Of a stretch of DNA of 64,000 nucleotides, positions 43,710-54,001 are shown piece by piece (positions within the stretch are counted from its first letter, which is position 1; every line of letters begins with the position of its first letter). A model generated the notes under the pieces. It did not search any database, was not told the origin of the DNA, and was given only the letters and a program-made list of their open reading frames with translations. The position numbers were made by a program, and so were the translations under genes. Source of the stretch: Leptospira harrisiae (lineage in GTDB: Bacteria > Spirochaetota > Leptospiria > Leptospirales > Leptospiraceae); assembly GCF_002811945.1 (NCBI RefSeq), contig NZ_NPDX01000001.1, forward strand, positions 984,501 to 1,048,500. The letters run 5' to 3'.

Positions 43710-45476
43710 ATGCTATCCGATGAGAAACGCAATCGATTTTTACAGTTACTGAAGGAATCCACAAAAGATGAATGGGTGTGGATGTCAGGGTATTTGTCTG
43801 CTCTCACGCAGGCAAGCATTGGTGGAAGTGTGGATGTTTCTCTCACACCTCCAGTGAGTATTGATTCGGGAACAGACCCTTCACACGGAAATTTAAAAGC
43901 CCAGCCGATCCAATGTAGCGTTGTGTACGGAACAGAAACTGGTAACTCTAAGAAATTAGGAACAGAACTTGTCAAAAAATTAAAAGAGCTGGGTGTCTCT
44001 GCAAAGTTAAAAAGCACTGATACTTACAAAGCCAAAGACTTGAAGGAAGAGGAGTATTTGTTTGTAGTAGTCTCCACACATGGAGACGGAGAACCGCCAC
44101 AGGCTGCGAAACCTTTTATCCAAATTTTAACTGATACCAAAGATTCTTTAGCAAAGGTTAAATTCGCTGTGCTAGGGTTAGGTGATACAAGTTACCCACT
44201 TTTTTGTCAAACAGGTGAAGACGTTGATTCTATGTTGGCAAAATTAGGTGCAGAACGTATCCAACCATTAGGCAAATGTGATGTAGATTTTGAGGCAGTT
44301 TCAAAACCTTGGATGAGTGAACTGATTTCGAAACTCAATGCTCATTCAAAAACAGCCACCACTCAAAGTGCAAAACCAGGACAAAACCAAACTACAAAAC
44401 CTACATCCGGTGGTAAGGTTGTGTACGAAGGTACTGTGATTACTAATATTGTATTAAATGATATTGGTGCCAGTAAATCCACAAGACATATAGAAATCAA
44501 AACGTCAGTGCCAATTGATTATCTTCCCGGAGACAGTGCAGGATTTCTTGCATACAATCGGGATGAAGAAGTAAATCGAATATTATCTTTATTGAAAACA
44601 GACCGTGAAACGCGTGTTACCTATAAAGGGGAAACATGGATGGCTTATGATTTATTTCGTAAAAAAGTATCGGTTCGTTTTTTACCAGATCGGGTGATTC
44701 AAAAATATGCAGGACTCATTGGAAAAGAAATAAATCTAGGGAAATTGGATTTAGATGTTTTGTTAACATTAAATCCATCTGAAAAGTTAATAGAACTTCA
44801 ATCCTTAGTTGATATTTTAGAACCAATAGTTCCCAGGTATTATTCCATCGCATCTAGTCCTTCATCACATGGGGAAGAGGAAGTCCACCTAACTGTAGCG
44901 GAAGTTGAAATTGAAACCTTTACCGGAATCAAAACAGGTTTTTGTTCTGGTTATTTAGCAGAATTAAAAGAAGGTGATATTGTTCCTTTTTTCATTCAAA
45001 GAAATCATTCTTTCCGTCTTCCAAGTCCAGATACAGACATCATCATGATTGGGCCAGGGACTGGGATTGCTCCTTTCCGAAGTTTTTTATTTGAAAGAGA
45101 ACAAAATTCTGGGAACGGGAAAAATTGGTTATTTTTTGGAGAACGAAACTTTGTCTCTGATTTTTACTACCAAACAGAACTTTTGGAACTGATGGATACG
45201 GGCGTCTTACATAAGTTAAATACTGCTTTTTCTCGTGATACAAAACAGAAAGTATATGTACAAGATCGGATGGGCGAAAATGCTGCAGAACTTTTGAAGT
45301 GGATTGAGAATGGCGCTGTGATTTATCTTTGTGGTTCCAAAGATCCAATGAGTAAAGATGTCGACCGCAAACTCATTGAGATTTTATCCGAAAGAACATT
45401 TGAAACAGGAAAAGAAGCTTCCGATTATCTAAAAGAATTAGAAGAAGCCGGTCGCTACATTAAAGACGTTTACTGA
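43710..45476 (+). CDS. cysJ: Sulfite reductase flavoprotein, alpha component
   Basis: 588 residues. Takes electrons from NADPH through FAD and FMN to the CysI haemoprotein. Domains: a short N-terminal part; flavodoxin (about 67-215) with VVYGTETGNSKKLGTEL and STHGDGEPPQAA; a low-complexity linker; an FAD-binding FNR-type region with PRYYSIASSP and GFCSGYLAEL; and the NADPH domain with MIGPGTGIAPFRSFL and a C-terminal aromatic Tyr. ATG at 43710. cysI follows 7 bases after its stop, with GAGGAA as its ribosome-binding site. Confidence 0.95.
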   Translation: MLSDEKRNRFLQLLKESTKDEWVWMSGYLSALTQASIGGSVDVSLTPPVSIDSGTDPSHGNLKAQPIQCSVVYGTETGNSKKLGTELVKKLKELGVSAKLKSTDTYKAKDLKEEEYLFVVVSTHGDGEPPQAAKPFIQILTDTKDSLAKVKFAVLGLGDTSYPLFCQTGEDVDSMLAKLGAERIQPLGKCDVDFEAVSKPWMSELISKLNAHSKTATTQSAKPGQNQTTKPTSGGKVVYEGTVITNIVLNDIGASKSTRHIEIKTSVPIDYLPGDSAGFLAYNRDEEVNRILSLLKTDRETRVTYKGETWMAYDLFRKKVSVRFLPDRVIQKYAGLIGKEINLGKLDLDVLLTLNPSEKLIELQSLVDILEPIVPRYYSIASSPSSHGEEEVHLTVAEVEIETFTGIKTGFCSGYLAELKEGDIVPFFIQRNHSFRLPSPDTDIIMIGPGTGIAPFRSFLFEREQNSGNGKNWLFFGERNFVSDFYYQTELLELMDTGVLHKLNTAFSRDTKQKVYVQDRMGENAAELLKWIENGAVIYLCGSKDPMSKDVDRKLIEILSERTFETGKEASDYLKELEEAGRYIKDVY

Positions 45477-45483
45477 GGAAATC

Positions 45484-47151
45484 ATGGCAGAACAGAAAAA
45501 AGAAACTATAGCAGAAAAAGTAAAACGCCTAAGTCGTGGTTTAAGAGGATCGTTATCTTTAAGTTTGAAAGATGAACATACAGGGTCTTTACGTTCTGAT
45601 GACCAACTACTGTTAAAATTTCATGGAATGTACCAACAAGATGATAGAGATCGTAGAGAAGAACGAGCGGCTAAAAAATTAGAACGTTTGTATTCATTTA
45701 TGATTCGGCTACGGATTCCTGGTGGAATGATTGGGCCTGTGCATTGGGAAGCTTTACACAATGTGGCAGGGGAAAATTCAACAGGAACTATCAAAATCAC
45801 GACTCGCCAAACAGTCCAACTCCATGGAATTTTAAAATCAAAAATCAAACCAACGATCAAAGCCTTTGATTCTGTTTTTTTAGATTCAATTGCTGCCTGC
45901 GGTGATGTAAATCGTAATGTAACGTGTACTTCCAATCCAGCAACAAGTCCATTACACAAAGAAGTGTTTGGTTACGCAGGTGAAATCAGCAGATCATTAT
46001 TACCAAAAACAAGAGCCTATTACGAAATTTGGCTGGATGAAAATCTTTTAGCAGAAAAAGAAGAACCAGAAGATCCATTATATAAAGATGTGTATCTTCC
46101 GCGTAAGTTTAAAATTGCGATTGCGATCCCACCTTATAACGATGTAGATCTTTTTACGAACGATATTGGACTCATTGCGATCATTGAAAATGGGCAACTT
46201 CTCGGTTTTAATGTAGCAGTTGGTGGGGGTCTTGGAACCACTCATGGAAATCCAGACACTTACCCAAGAGTAGGAACTGTATTTGGTTTTATACCTAAAA
46301 AAGATATCTTAAAAGTGGTATATGAAATTGTGACCGTCCAGAGAGATTTTGGAAACCGTGAGGATAGAAAATTATCAAGGTTGAAATATACTTTGGATCG
46401 TCTAGGAGTTGAATTTTATAAACGTGAAGTGGAAAAACGAGTTGGGATCAGTTTTGAACCAGCGAAGGATTACCAGTTCACACAAAGATCCGATGATTTT
46501 GGTTGGAGACAAGACGTTGCAGGTAACTGGCATTATACTGTCTTTGTTGAAAATGGTCGTGTTTGCGATGAACACGGTTATAATTTAAAAACAGCTCTTT
46601 TGGAAGTATCCAAAACGAGAAGAGCTACATTTCGATTTACTTGTAACCAAAATCTTATTTTGTCGGATATTTTTCCTAAAGATAAGGACCTCATAGAATC
46701 CATTCTTGTTAAGTTTGGAATCCATCGTAAAACAAGTGAAATTTCACAAATCCGTAAAAATTCCATAGCTTGTGTGGCATTAAACACATGTTCGCTTGCT
46801 TTGGCGGAAGGCCAGAGATACCTACCAAGTTTAATTGATAAAATTGAACCCATCCTTGGAAAACATGGACTCGCAGACGAACCTGTGTCCATTCGGATGA
46901 CAGGTTGTCCCAATGGATGTGCAAGGCCATACATTTCAGAGATTGGTCTTGTTGGAACTTCTTACGGGAAATATAATTTGCACTTAGGTGCGGATGCCGA
47001 AGGATACCGACTCAATCGTAAATATAAAGAAGATTTAGATGAGGCAGCCATCTTATCTGAATTGGATGGTCTCTTTGGAAGATTCGCTAAAGAAAGAAAT
47101 TCCAAAGAGTCTTTTGGAGATTATATCAATCGAATTGGAATCTTAAATTAA
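45484..47151 (+). CDS. cysI: Sulfite reductase haemoprotein, beta component
   Basis: 555 residues. Six-electron reduction of sulfite to sulfide at a coupled siroheme and [4Fe-4S] centre. The cluster ligands are CVALNTCSLALAEG (C-x5-C) and GCPNGCARPY (CxxxC). GPVHWEALHNVAGE and ITTRQTVQLHG are the siroheme-contacting Arg/Lys segments. Normal length. It forms the cysJI operon and overlaps the convergent BASS transporter gene by 4 bases. Its siroheme is supplied by the divergent cobA/dehydrogenase pair. Confidence 0.96.
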   Translation: MAEQKKETIAEKVKRLSRGLRGSLSLSLKDEHTGSLRSDDQLLLKFHGMYQQDDRDRREERAAKKLERLYSFMIRLRIPGGMIGPVHWEALHNVAGENSTGTIKITTRQTVQLHGILKSKIKPTIKAFDSVFLDSIAACGDVNRNVTCTSNPATSPLHKEVFGYAGEISRSLLPKTRAYYEIWLDENLLAEKEEPEDPLYKDVYLPRKFKIAIAIPPYNDVDLFTNDIGLIAIIENGQLLGFNVAVGGGLGTTHGNPDTYPRVGTVFGFIPKKDILKVVYEIVTVQRDFGNREDRKLSRLKYTLDRLGVEFYKREVEKRVGISFEPAKDYQFTQRSDDFGWRQDVAGNWHYTVFVENGRVCDEHGYNLKTALLEVSKTRRATFRFTCNQNLILSDIFPKDKDLIESILVKFGIHRKTSEISQIRKNSIACVALNTCSLALAEGQRYLPSLIDKIEPILGKHGLADEPVSIRMTGCPNGCARPYISEIGLVGTSYGKYNLHLGADAEGYRLNRKYKEDLDEAAILSELDGLFGRFAKERNSKESFGDYINRIGILN

Positions 47152-48050
47152 GATTCCAATGGAGTCGTTTTGTTCCAATAAGTGGCAATGGCGGCACCAG
47201 CAATTAGGTGCCAAATTCCCCACCAAGCACAAATCATTGCCATTCCTCCGAGCCCATCAAAGAAATTAAAAACAATGGCAAGACCAAGACTTGAGTTTTG
47301 AATTCCTGTTTCAATCGCAACTGTCTTTCGGTCGTTCTGTGGCAAACGGAATAGTTTGGCAAAGTAATATCCAAGAGAAAGCCCTGCCAAATTCATAACA
47401 AACACAAGTCCGAAGAGAAGGTGGATGTATTCCTTAAAGAACTTCCAATTGGTGGCAAGAGCTCCTATAATAAAAAAACCAAGTAACAATACGGATATCC
47501 TTTGTACAGCTTGTTTCACCGTATGAGTGAGTTTCGGAAATAGTTTTTGAAAGAGAATTCCGATGACAAGTGGAATGAGTAACAGTAAGGTTACTGAAAC
47601 CAAAATCTCATAGGGACTTACCGAAATTGATTTGAGATACTCGCGAGTCACAGGGAGTAAATTTCCCCAAAAGAAAAATCCAAGTGGCGTTAAGATAAAT
47701 GCTAAGGCTGATGAAAAGGTAGTGAGGCTTACAGAAAGTGCTAAATTACCTTTTGCTAAATGCGTAAAAAAATTGGACATGTTCCCACCTGGACATGCGG
47801 CAACAAGTACCATACCAAGGGCAAGACCTGGATGGGGTTTTATCACCCAAATGATGAGAAGAGTCGCAAGTGGCAAAAGAACGTATTGGCTAAAAAGACC
47901 AACAAACGCAGGTTTGGGATTACGTAACAAATGTTTGAAGTCTTGGAGTTTCAATTCCAAAGCTATTCCAAACATAATGAAACCAATGAGTGCATTGATC
48001 AAATATACTGAGTCTTTGTTGAAATTAAGACGTACTGAATTGATATCCAT
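47148..48050 (-). CDS. Bile acid:sodium symporter (BASS) family transporter
   Basis: 300 residues with nine or ten membrane helices. It carries the BASS-family pattern: PKPAFVGLFSQYVLLPLATL early, AACPGGNMSNFFTHLAKG as the conserved cross-over helix, and ETGIQNSSLGLAIVFNF later. These proteins move organic anions with sodium. The substrate is not known; placement beside sulfate genes could mean an organosulfur acid, but this is inference. It follows the TauD-like gene with no gap, so the two are probably translated together. Confidence 0.88.
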   Translation of the reverse strand: MDINSVRLNFNKDSVYLINALIGFIMFGIALELKLQDFKHLLRNPKPAFVGLFSQYVLLPLATLLIIWVIKPHPGLALGMVLVAACPGGNMSNFFTHLAKGNLALSVSLTTFSSALAFILTPLGFFFWGNLLPVTREYLKSISVSPYEILVSVTLLLLIPLVIGILFQKLFPKLTHTVKQAVQRISVLLLGFFIIGALATNWKFFKEYIHLLFGLVFVMNLAGLSLGYYFAKLFRLPQNDRKTVAIETGIQNSSLGLAIVFNFFDGLGGMAMICAWWGIWHLIAGAAIATYWNKTTPLES

Positions 48051-49121
48051 TTAATCTGACCATCCTACAAGAATTCGTCTTGGTCCAGTAAAAGGAAGCC
48101 TACCATGAGAAACAGAAAGATTATCGATGATAAGGACATCTCCTGTTTGCCAAGGAATGGCTACTAGATTTTTCCAAAATACATCTGATATAGATTTCAT
48201 TTCATTTGCCGAGATTTCTTCACCATTTCCATAAGTTACATGCACATCATGTGACTCTTGACCTGAAATTCTTTTGATGGTTGTCAGGAGGGTGAGTAGT
48301 ATTGCCACACCAAAAGAACGCAGTGTTTTTTGTTTTTTAAAAATTTTCCATACTTCACTGACGGCAGCTTGGTAATGAAAAGTTTGTGAATGGTTATGCC
48401 AAGCGATTGTATTTGCTTCTGGATGAACTCGAAATCCTGATTGTTCATTGGTTATGCTTAAGGAATCCTCTCCAAACCAATCCAATTGAAATCTATTTTG
48501 ATTAGAAATTTTTTTTACTTCTTCTAAGTTTGTAGTACCAAACATTTCATCCCAACGTTTCGTTTTCCATAGGGAGAACCTGGCTTTTTTGGATGGGCCA
48601 TCGTAACGCCTTCTATAACGAATTCCGTGGTTCTCTATTTTTTCTATTATTTTTGGATCTATATTTTTATAAATTTCTCGAAGATCCGTGAGAGGAGTTT
48701 CTCCACCAGTTTCTGAAGCTTTTTCTGCATAAAAAAATAAAAGTTTAGGAGGATTGTCTAGAAAACTCATCTCAGCATGTTGCATGATTGGGTAGTGCGG
48801 GGGAAGTTCACTTGCAGTAAACACATGTTTGACGACTTGGTCCCGCGGAGAAGTTCCTAAATAAAATTCCCCCAATTTTTTTTCTTCGGTCGCAAACAGA
48901 ATGGATTGGAAGTCGGTTGCTTCATGCACAGGAAAACCACGAAAGAGAATTGCACCGTAGGTTTTGAGATCCTCTCGCCATTCCTTTTGGTTTTTTTGAA
49001 CCCACTGCGTTAGGTCTCGTAATTCCTTATCTTCAGAAGGTTCGTAAACAATGGGAAGTTTCGTCTCCCCGATGAATGATTTGCGGATCCATTGTGTTTT
49101 AACAGCAGTTGATTGGCTCAT
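48051..49121 (-). CDS. TauD/TfdA-family Fe(II)/2-oxoglutarate oxygenase
   Basis: 356 residues. Double-stranded beta-helix oxygenase. The iron site reads HAEMSF (His-x-Glu, as in clavaminate synthase, rather than the His-x-Asp of TauD), with the distal His in LSVSHGRLPF and the 2-oxoglutarate-binding Arg in GPRRILVGW. Substrate unknown; TauD itself releases sulfite from taurine, and the sulfur-gene context makes an organosulfur substrate tempting but unproven. The ATG at 49121 has no Shine-Dalgarno; it directly abuts a perfect 9-bp inverted repeat. Paired with the BASS transporter gene. Confidence 0.85.
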   Translation of the reverse strand: MSQSTAVKTQWIRKSFIGETKLPIVYEPSEDKELRDLTQWVQKNQKEWREDLKTYGAILFRGFPVHEATDFQSILFATEEKKLGEFYLGTSPRDQVVKHVFTASELPPHYPIMQHAEMSFLDNPPKLLFFYAEKASETGGETPLTDLREIYKNIDPKIIEKIENHGIRYRRRYDGPSKKARFSLWKTKRWDEMFGTTNLEEVKKISNQNRFQLDWFGEDSLSITNEQSGFRVHPEANTIAWHNHSQTFHYQAAVSEVWKIFKKQKTLRSFGVAILLTLLTTIKRISGQESHDVHVTYGNGEEISANEMKSISDVFWKNLVAIPWQTGDVLIIDNLSVSHGRLPFTGPRRILVGWSD

Positions 49122-49153
49122 AATACTGTCAGCTTAACGAACCCGACAGTATT
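49122..49153. promoter_or_regulatory. Inverted repeat abutting the TauD-like start codon
   Basis: AATACTGTC (49122-49130) and GACAGTATT (49145-49153) are perfect 9-bp arms with a 14-base spacer, touching the ATG at 49121. TATATTGGAC, also found in the cysH leader, lies at 49173-49182. It may be an operator, or in RNA a hairpin next to the start. Confidence 0.55.
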
Positions 49154-49189
49154 AAATCAAGAAAAAATCTGTTATATTGGACTATATTT

Positions 49190-50422
49190 CTACAATAGCA
49201 TTCCAGCTGCCACAGTTTGGTTGGTACCTTCATCCACTAAAATGAAACTACCTGTCCCTCGGATTTTGGAATAAGGATCGTAGGCCACGGGTTTTGCCGT
49301 TCGGATGGTCACTTTTCCAATTTCATTGAGTCCGAGACTTGTCTGTTCCTTTTTTTCATGGGTGCTTGTTTCCACTCGGTATTCCAAAGAACGAATGGAT
49401 GCTTTCACTGCATTCGTGGTTTGGCGCAGCAAGTACTTCGAACCTGGTGTCATGGCTTTTTGGTCCATCCAACAGATATGGGCTTCCAAATCTTGTGAGG
49501 TGGTTGGTTCTTGCCCTGTGACAACAAGCATATCTCCTCGACTCACATCAATTTCATCTTCCAATCGAATGGCCACAGACATTGGGGCATACGCCGTGTT
49601 AATAGAACCGGCATAGGTATCAATGGCTTTGATTTTGGACTTAAGTCCACTTGGTAAAACCGTAATGGAATCACCAACTGAAAAGTGGCCGCTACGGATT
49701 TGTCCCGCATAACCTCTGTAATCATGGTATTCTGTTGTTTGAGGACGAATTATATTTTGGACAGGAAATCTAGGTGCTGGGGATTCTTCTTCTGTATGGA
49801 TTTCGATTCCTTCTAAAAATCCGAGAAGGGATTTTCCTTTCCACCATGGCATGGACGTTGATAAATCCACCACATTGTCCCCGTTCAGTGCTGAGATAGG
49901 AAGGAAGTGGATGGATTTTAGGTCTAGGTCTTTGGCAAATTCCAAATATTGTTTTTGGATATTTAAAAATACTTCTTCCGAAAAATCCACTAAATCCATT
50001 TTGTTTACACATACGACTACATAGGGAATACGAAGTAGAGAGACAATGTAGGAATGGCGATAGGTTTGTTCGATCACACCTTTTCTCGCATCAATTAAAA
50101 TGATCGCAAGATCCGAGTTAGAGGCTCCTGTTACCATATTTCTTGTGTATTGGACATGGCCCGGTGCATCGGCAATGATAAACTTTCTTTTTGGAGTTGA
50201 AAAATACTTATAAGCAACGTCGATAGTAATTCCTTGTTCTCTTTCCGCTTTTAATCCATCTGTAAGCAGGGCTAGGTTGATTTGACCATTTACCTGTCCT
50301 GCTTTTTCAATGGCTTCTAATTGGTCTTGAAAAATTGATTTACTATCGTATAACAATCGTCCGATGAGAGTTGATTTCCCATCATCCACACTACCTGCTG
50401 TAATAAAACGTAAAATATCCAT
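49190..50422 (-). CDS. cysN: Sulfate adenylyltransferase, large GTPase subunit
   Basis: 410 residues. With CysD activates sulfate to adenylyl sulfate (APS), GTP hydrolysis driving the reaction. GTPase motifs: GSVDDGKSTLIGRLL (G1), DAPGHVQYTRNM (G3) and NKMD (G4); EF-Tu-like beta domains follow. There is no fused APS kinase (CysC), so this branch feeds APS directly to the reductase. ATG overlaps the cysD stop by one base (TAATG). Last gene of the cysH-cysD-cysN run. Confidence 0.95.
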   Translation of the reverse strand: MDILRFITAGSVDDGKSTLIGRLLYDSKSIFQDQLEAIEKAGQVNGQINLALLTDGLKAEREQGITIDVAYKYFSTPKRKFIIADAPGHVQYTRNMVTGASNSDLAIILIDARKGVIEQTYRHSYIVSLLRIPYVVVCVNKMDLVDFSEEVFLNIQKQYLEFAKDLDLKSIHFLPISALNGDNVVDLSTSMPWWKGKSLLGFLEGIEIHTEEESPAPRFPVQNIIRPQTTEYHDYRGYAGQIRSGHFSVGDSITVLPSGLKSKIKAIDTYAGSINTAYAPMSVAIRLEDEIDVSRGDMLVVTGQEPTTSQDLEAHICWMDQKAMTPGSKYLLRQTTNAVKASIRSLEYRVETSTHEKKEQTSLGLNEIGKVTIRTAKPVAYDPYSKIRGTGSFILVDEGTNQTVAAGMLL

Positions 50423-51330
50423 TAAAAGTATCCGCCTTTTTTTCTATCTTCCATCGCGGCTTCAGAACGTTTGTCATCCAAACGAGATCCTCTTTCCGTG
50501 GTTCTAGAAATCTGAATTTCACGAATGATATCATCGATGGAATTGGCCTCTGATTCTACAGCCGCAGTACAAGTCATATCACCCACAGTTCGGAAACGAA
50601 CGGTTCTAGTTTCTACTTTGTCGGTATTGTCTAAAGAGATGAACTTTGATACCGGAAACACTAAGTCTTCTCGCCATACAATTTCTCTTTGGTGTGAAAA
50701 ATATAGGGAAGGGAGTTCGATTTTTTCTTTGCGAATGTATTCCCAAACATCAAGTTCTGTCCAGTTACTGATTGGGAATACTCGAACGTTTTCACCTACA
50801 TGGATTTTTCCATTATAAATATTCCATAGTTCTGGGCGTTGGAGTTTGGGATCCCAAGATCCAAATTCATCCCTTACTGAAAAAATTCTTTCTTTGGCAC
50901 GAGCTTTTTCTTCATCTCGACGAGCCCCACCAATACAAGCATCAAACTTAAATTCAGCAATGGTATCAAGAAGTGTCACAGCTTGGATGGCATTACGACT
51001 AGGAAACTTTCCTTTTTCTTCGACCGCTTTTCCTTGGTCGATAGAGTCTTGTACATAACGAACAATTAGTTTTTCGCCAGTTCGTTCGGCAAGGTCGTCT
51101 CTAAATTTAAGCGCCTCATCAAAGTTATGCCCTGTATCAATATGAACTAAAGGAAAAGGAAATTTACCTGGTCGAAAAGCTTTGAGTGCAAGATGTACGA
51201 GACAAATGGAGTCCTTGCCTCCAGAAAATAAAAGTGCAGGTCTTTCAAATTGGGCTGCTACTTCTCTTAGAATATAAATGGCTTCCGACTCTAGTTGGTC
51301 TAGGTGTGAAAGTCGATGTAAATCGGTCAT
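50422..51330 (-). CDS. cysD: Sulfate adenylyltransferase, small subunit
   Basis: 302 residues, PP-loop ATP pyrophosphatase that forms APS from ATP and sulfate. The PP-loop is LLFSGGKDSICLVHLAL, and the family segments GGARRDEEKARAKER and NWTELDVWEYI are present. The C-terminal RGSRLDDKRSEAAMEDRKKG is typical of CysD. ATG at 51330, 7 bases after cysH; coupled to cysN. Confidence 0.96.
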   Translation of the reverse strand: MTDLHRLSHLDQLESEAIYILREVAAQFERPALLFSGGKDSICLVHLALKAFRPGKFPFPLVHIDTGHNFDEALKFRDDLAERTGEKLIVRYVQDSIDQGKAVEEKGKFPSRNAIQAVTLLDTIAEFKFDACIGGARRDEEKARAKERIFSVRDEFGSWDPKLQRPELWNIYNGKIHVGENVRVFPISNWTELDVWEYIRKEKIELPSLYFSHQREIVWREDLVFPVSKFISLDNTDKVETRTVRFRTVGDMTCTAAVESEANSIDDIIREIQISRTTERGSRLDDKRSEAAMEDRKKGGYF

Positions 51331-51337
51331 ATTGGTA

Positions 51338-52063
51338 TTATCCTTTTTTCGGTGTGAGTTTGCCGTCTACCCAGTGTAAGCCGCACTCTTTTTTAGATTC
51401 TTGTTCCCACCACCATCTTCCGGCACGAAAGTCTTCCCCAGGTTCAATGGCACGTGTGCAGGGAGCACAACCGATGCTTGGAAAACCTTTATCGTGTAAT
51501 AGGTTGTATGGTATGTTATGTTCTCTGATATACTTCCAAGTATCTTCAAAGGACCATAAAAGTAGTGGTTGGTATTTGATTAAATTTCTTTGAGGATCAG
51601 ATTCGAAAATAGACATTTCTGTTCGAAATCCGGATTGGTCTTTTCGGAGTCCTGTCACCCAAACTTCTGTGTTTTTTAAAATCGCATCGAGGGGAACAAG
51701 TTTACGAATCCGACAACATTCTTTTCGTAAATCTTGGGAATCATAGAAGGCATTCGGACCATTCTCTTCCACAAAGTTTTGAATTTCTTTTTCGTTTGGA
51801 TAAAAGGCTTCAATTTTTGCCCCATAACGAATGTTTGTTTTTTGCCAAACATCATAGGTTTCTTGGAAGAGGCGGCCTGTATCGAGGGTCGCAATCCGAA
51901 TGTCGATTTGGTTTGCGAGAATCGCATGAGTGATGGCCTGGTCTTCCAATCCAAAACTCGTCGTGAAAACAACTTTTCCGGAGAAGTCCAGACTGAGTTG
52001 TCGTAATCCCTGTTCCAGGGAGAGGGAGGTATAGGTTTCTGTCAAAACTTCCAAATTTCCCAT
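51338..52063 (-). CDS. cysH: Adenylyl-sulfate (APS) reductase
   Basis: 241 residues. Reduces activated sulfate to sulfite with thioredoxin. Catalytic Cys227 is in the ECGLH motif. The extra pair Cys116-Cys117 (ECCRIRK) and Cys199-x2-Cys202 (IGCAPCTRA) bind a [4Fe-4S] cluster, which in this family marks APS rather than PAPS as substrate. This agrees with the lack of an APS kinase nearby. ATG at 52063; first gene of the run into cysD and cysN. Its leader holds a perfect 7-bp inverted repeat. Confidence 0.94.
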   Translation of the reverse strand: MGNLEVLTETYTSLSLEQGLRQLSLDFSGKVVFTTSFGLEDQAITHAILANQIDIRIATLDTGRLFQETYDVWQKTNIRYGAKIEAFYPNEKEIQNFVEENGPNAFYDSQDLRKECCRIRKLVPLDAILKNTEVWVTGLRKDQSGFRTEMSIFESDPQRNLIKYQPLLLWSFEDTWKYIREHNIPYNLLHDKGFPSIGCAPCTRAIEPGEDFRAGRWWWEQESKKECGLHWVDGKLTPKKG

Positions 52064-52080
52064 TTTTTTCCAATCCTACC

Positions 52081-52103
52081 GTCCAATGTTTTGTATATTG
52101 GAC
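52081..52103. promoter_or_regulatory. Candidate operator in the cysH leader
   Basis: GTCCAAT (52081-52087) and ATTGGAC (52097-52103) are perfect arms with a 9-base spacer, 18-40 bases before the cysH ATG. TATATTGGAC recurs at 49173-49182 near the TauD-like gene. TCCGCTAA, read on the minus strand at 52120-52127, recurs before sbp. It likely overlaps the cysH promoter. Confidence 0.55.
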
Positions 52104-52131
52104 GATTTGTAAACTATATTAGCGGAAAATA

Positions 52132-53185
52132 CTAGATAGAGAAGTCTTCTACGTATACTTTTGCTTTTTTAATCCTTAGGTAGACCGTCTCGCCAGGCAA
52201 AAGGTTCAAAAGACGGTAGGTTTCCTGTTCGAGAACTGATTCGATGAGTGTCCCCGTGTCCACACGTTTCAGTTCCACTCGCACATTCCTTCCCGTGGAA
52301 TGGATGTATTGGATTTCGGCGGCGATCCCTTGGTCAGACTCTCTGACAATTTCCACATCATAAGGGCGAACATAGGCCACGGCCACCGATTCTTTTACAT
52401 CTTGGTGTTCCGTGCTATCTAAGGCCAAATTTCCAATTTTTGTTTTTCCTTCTTCGATCCTTCCGTGAAATAGATTCACATCGCCGAGAAAATGAAAAAC
52501 AAAAGGAGACTTGGGTTTGTTGTACACTTCGTCAGGACTTCCCACTTGTTCTAGTTGGCCATGGTTGAGGATGACAACACGGTCACTGACTTCGAGAGCC
52601 TCTTCTTGGTCATGAGTTACAAAAACACTTGTTATGTGGATTTCGTCATGGAGTCTTCGTAACCAGTTTCTTAATTCCTTTCTCACTTTGGCATCGAGTG
52701 CACCGAAAGGTTCATCGAGTAATAAAAATTTTGGTTCAATCGCAAGGGCACGGGCAAGGGCCACTCGTTGGCGTTGGCCCCCAGACAATTCGTGAGGGTA
52801 ACGGTTATGGAATTTTTCTAATTGGATGAGGGTGAGCAGTTTCGAAACTTTTTCCCCAATTTCTTTTTTCGAAGGTCGCAGGTTTTTTGGTCTGACTTCC
52901 AAACCAAAGGCTATATTTTCAGCAATGGTCATGTGGCGAAAGAGGGCATAATGTTGGAAAACAAATCCCACTTCTCCATTTTGGATTTTGGAAGTGGAGA
53001 GGTTTTCTCCTACAAATTCCACCTTTCCCGAAGATGGTTCTTCGAGACCTGCGATGATTCGAAGTAAGGTGGTTTTTCCTGATCCAGAGGGACCAAGTAA
53101 GGCTACGAGTTCTCCATCAGGGATCGTAAGATTGACATCTTTTAGAGCGGTGAACGACCCAAAGGTTTTATTTACATTATTTATT

Positions 53186-53196
<11 letters not shown>
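52132..53196 (-). CDS. cysA: Sulfate/thiosulfate ABC transporter ATP-binding protein
   Basis: 354 residues. Walker [15 protein letters not shown], signature [15 protein letters not shown] and Walker [13 protein letters not shown] are all intact; the C-terminal third (about 240-354) is a TOBE-like regulatory domain. Powers import by CysT/CysW. Starts 11 bases inside the end of cysW. Followed by about 70 bases and then cysH. Confidence 0.93.
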
Positions 53197-53997
<801 letters not shown>

Positions 53998-54001
<4 letters not shown>

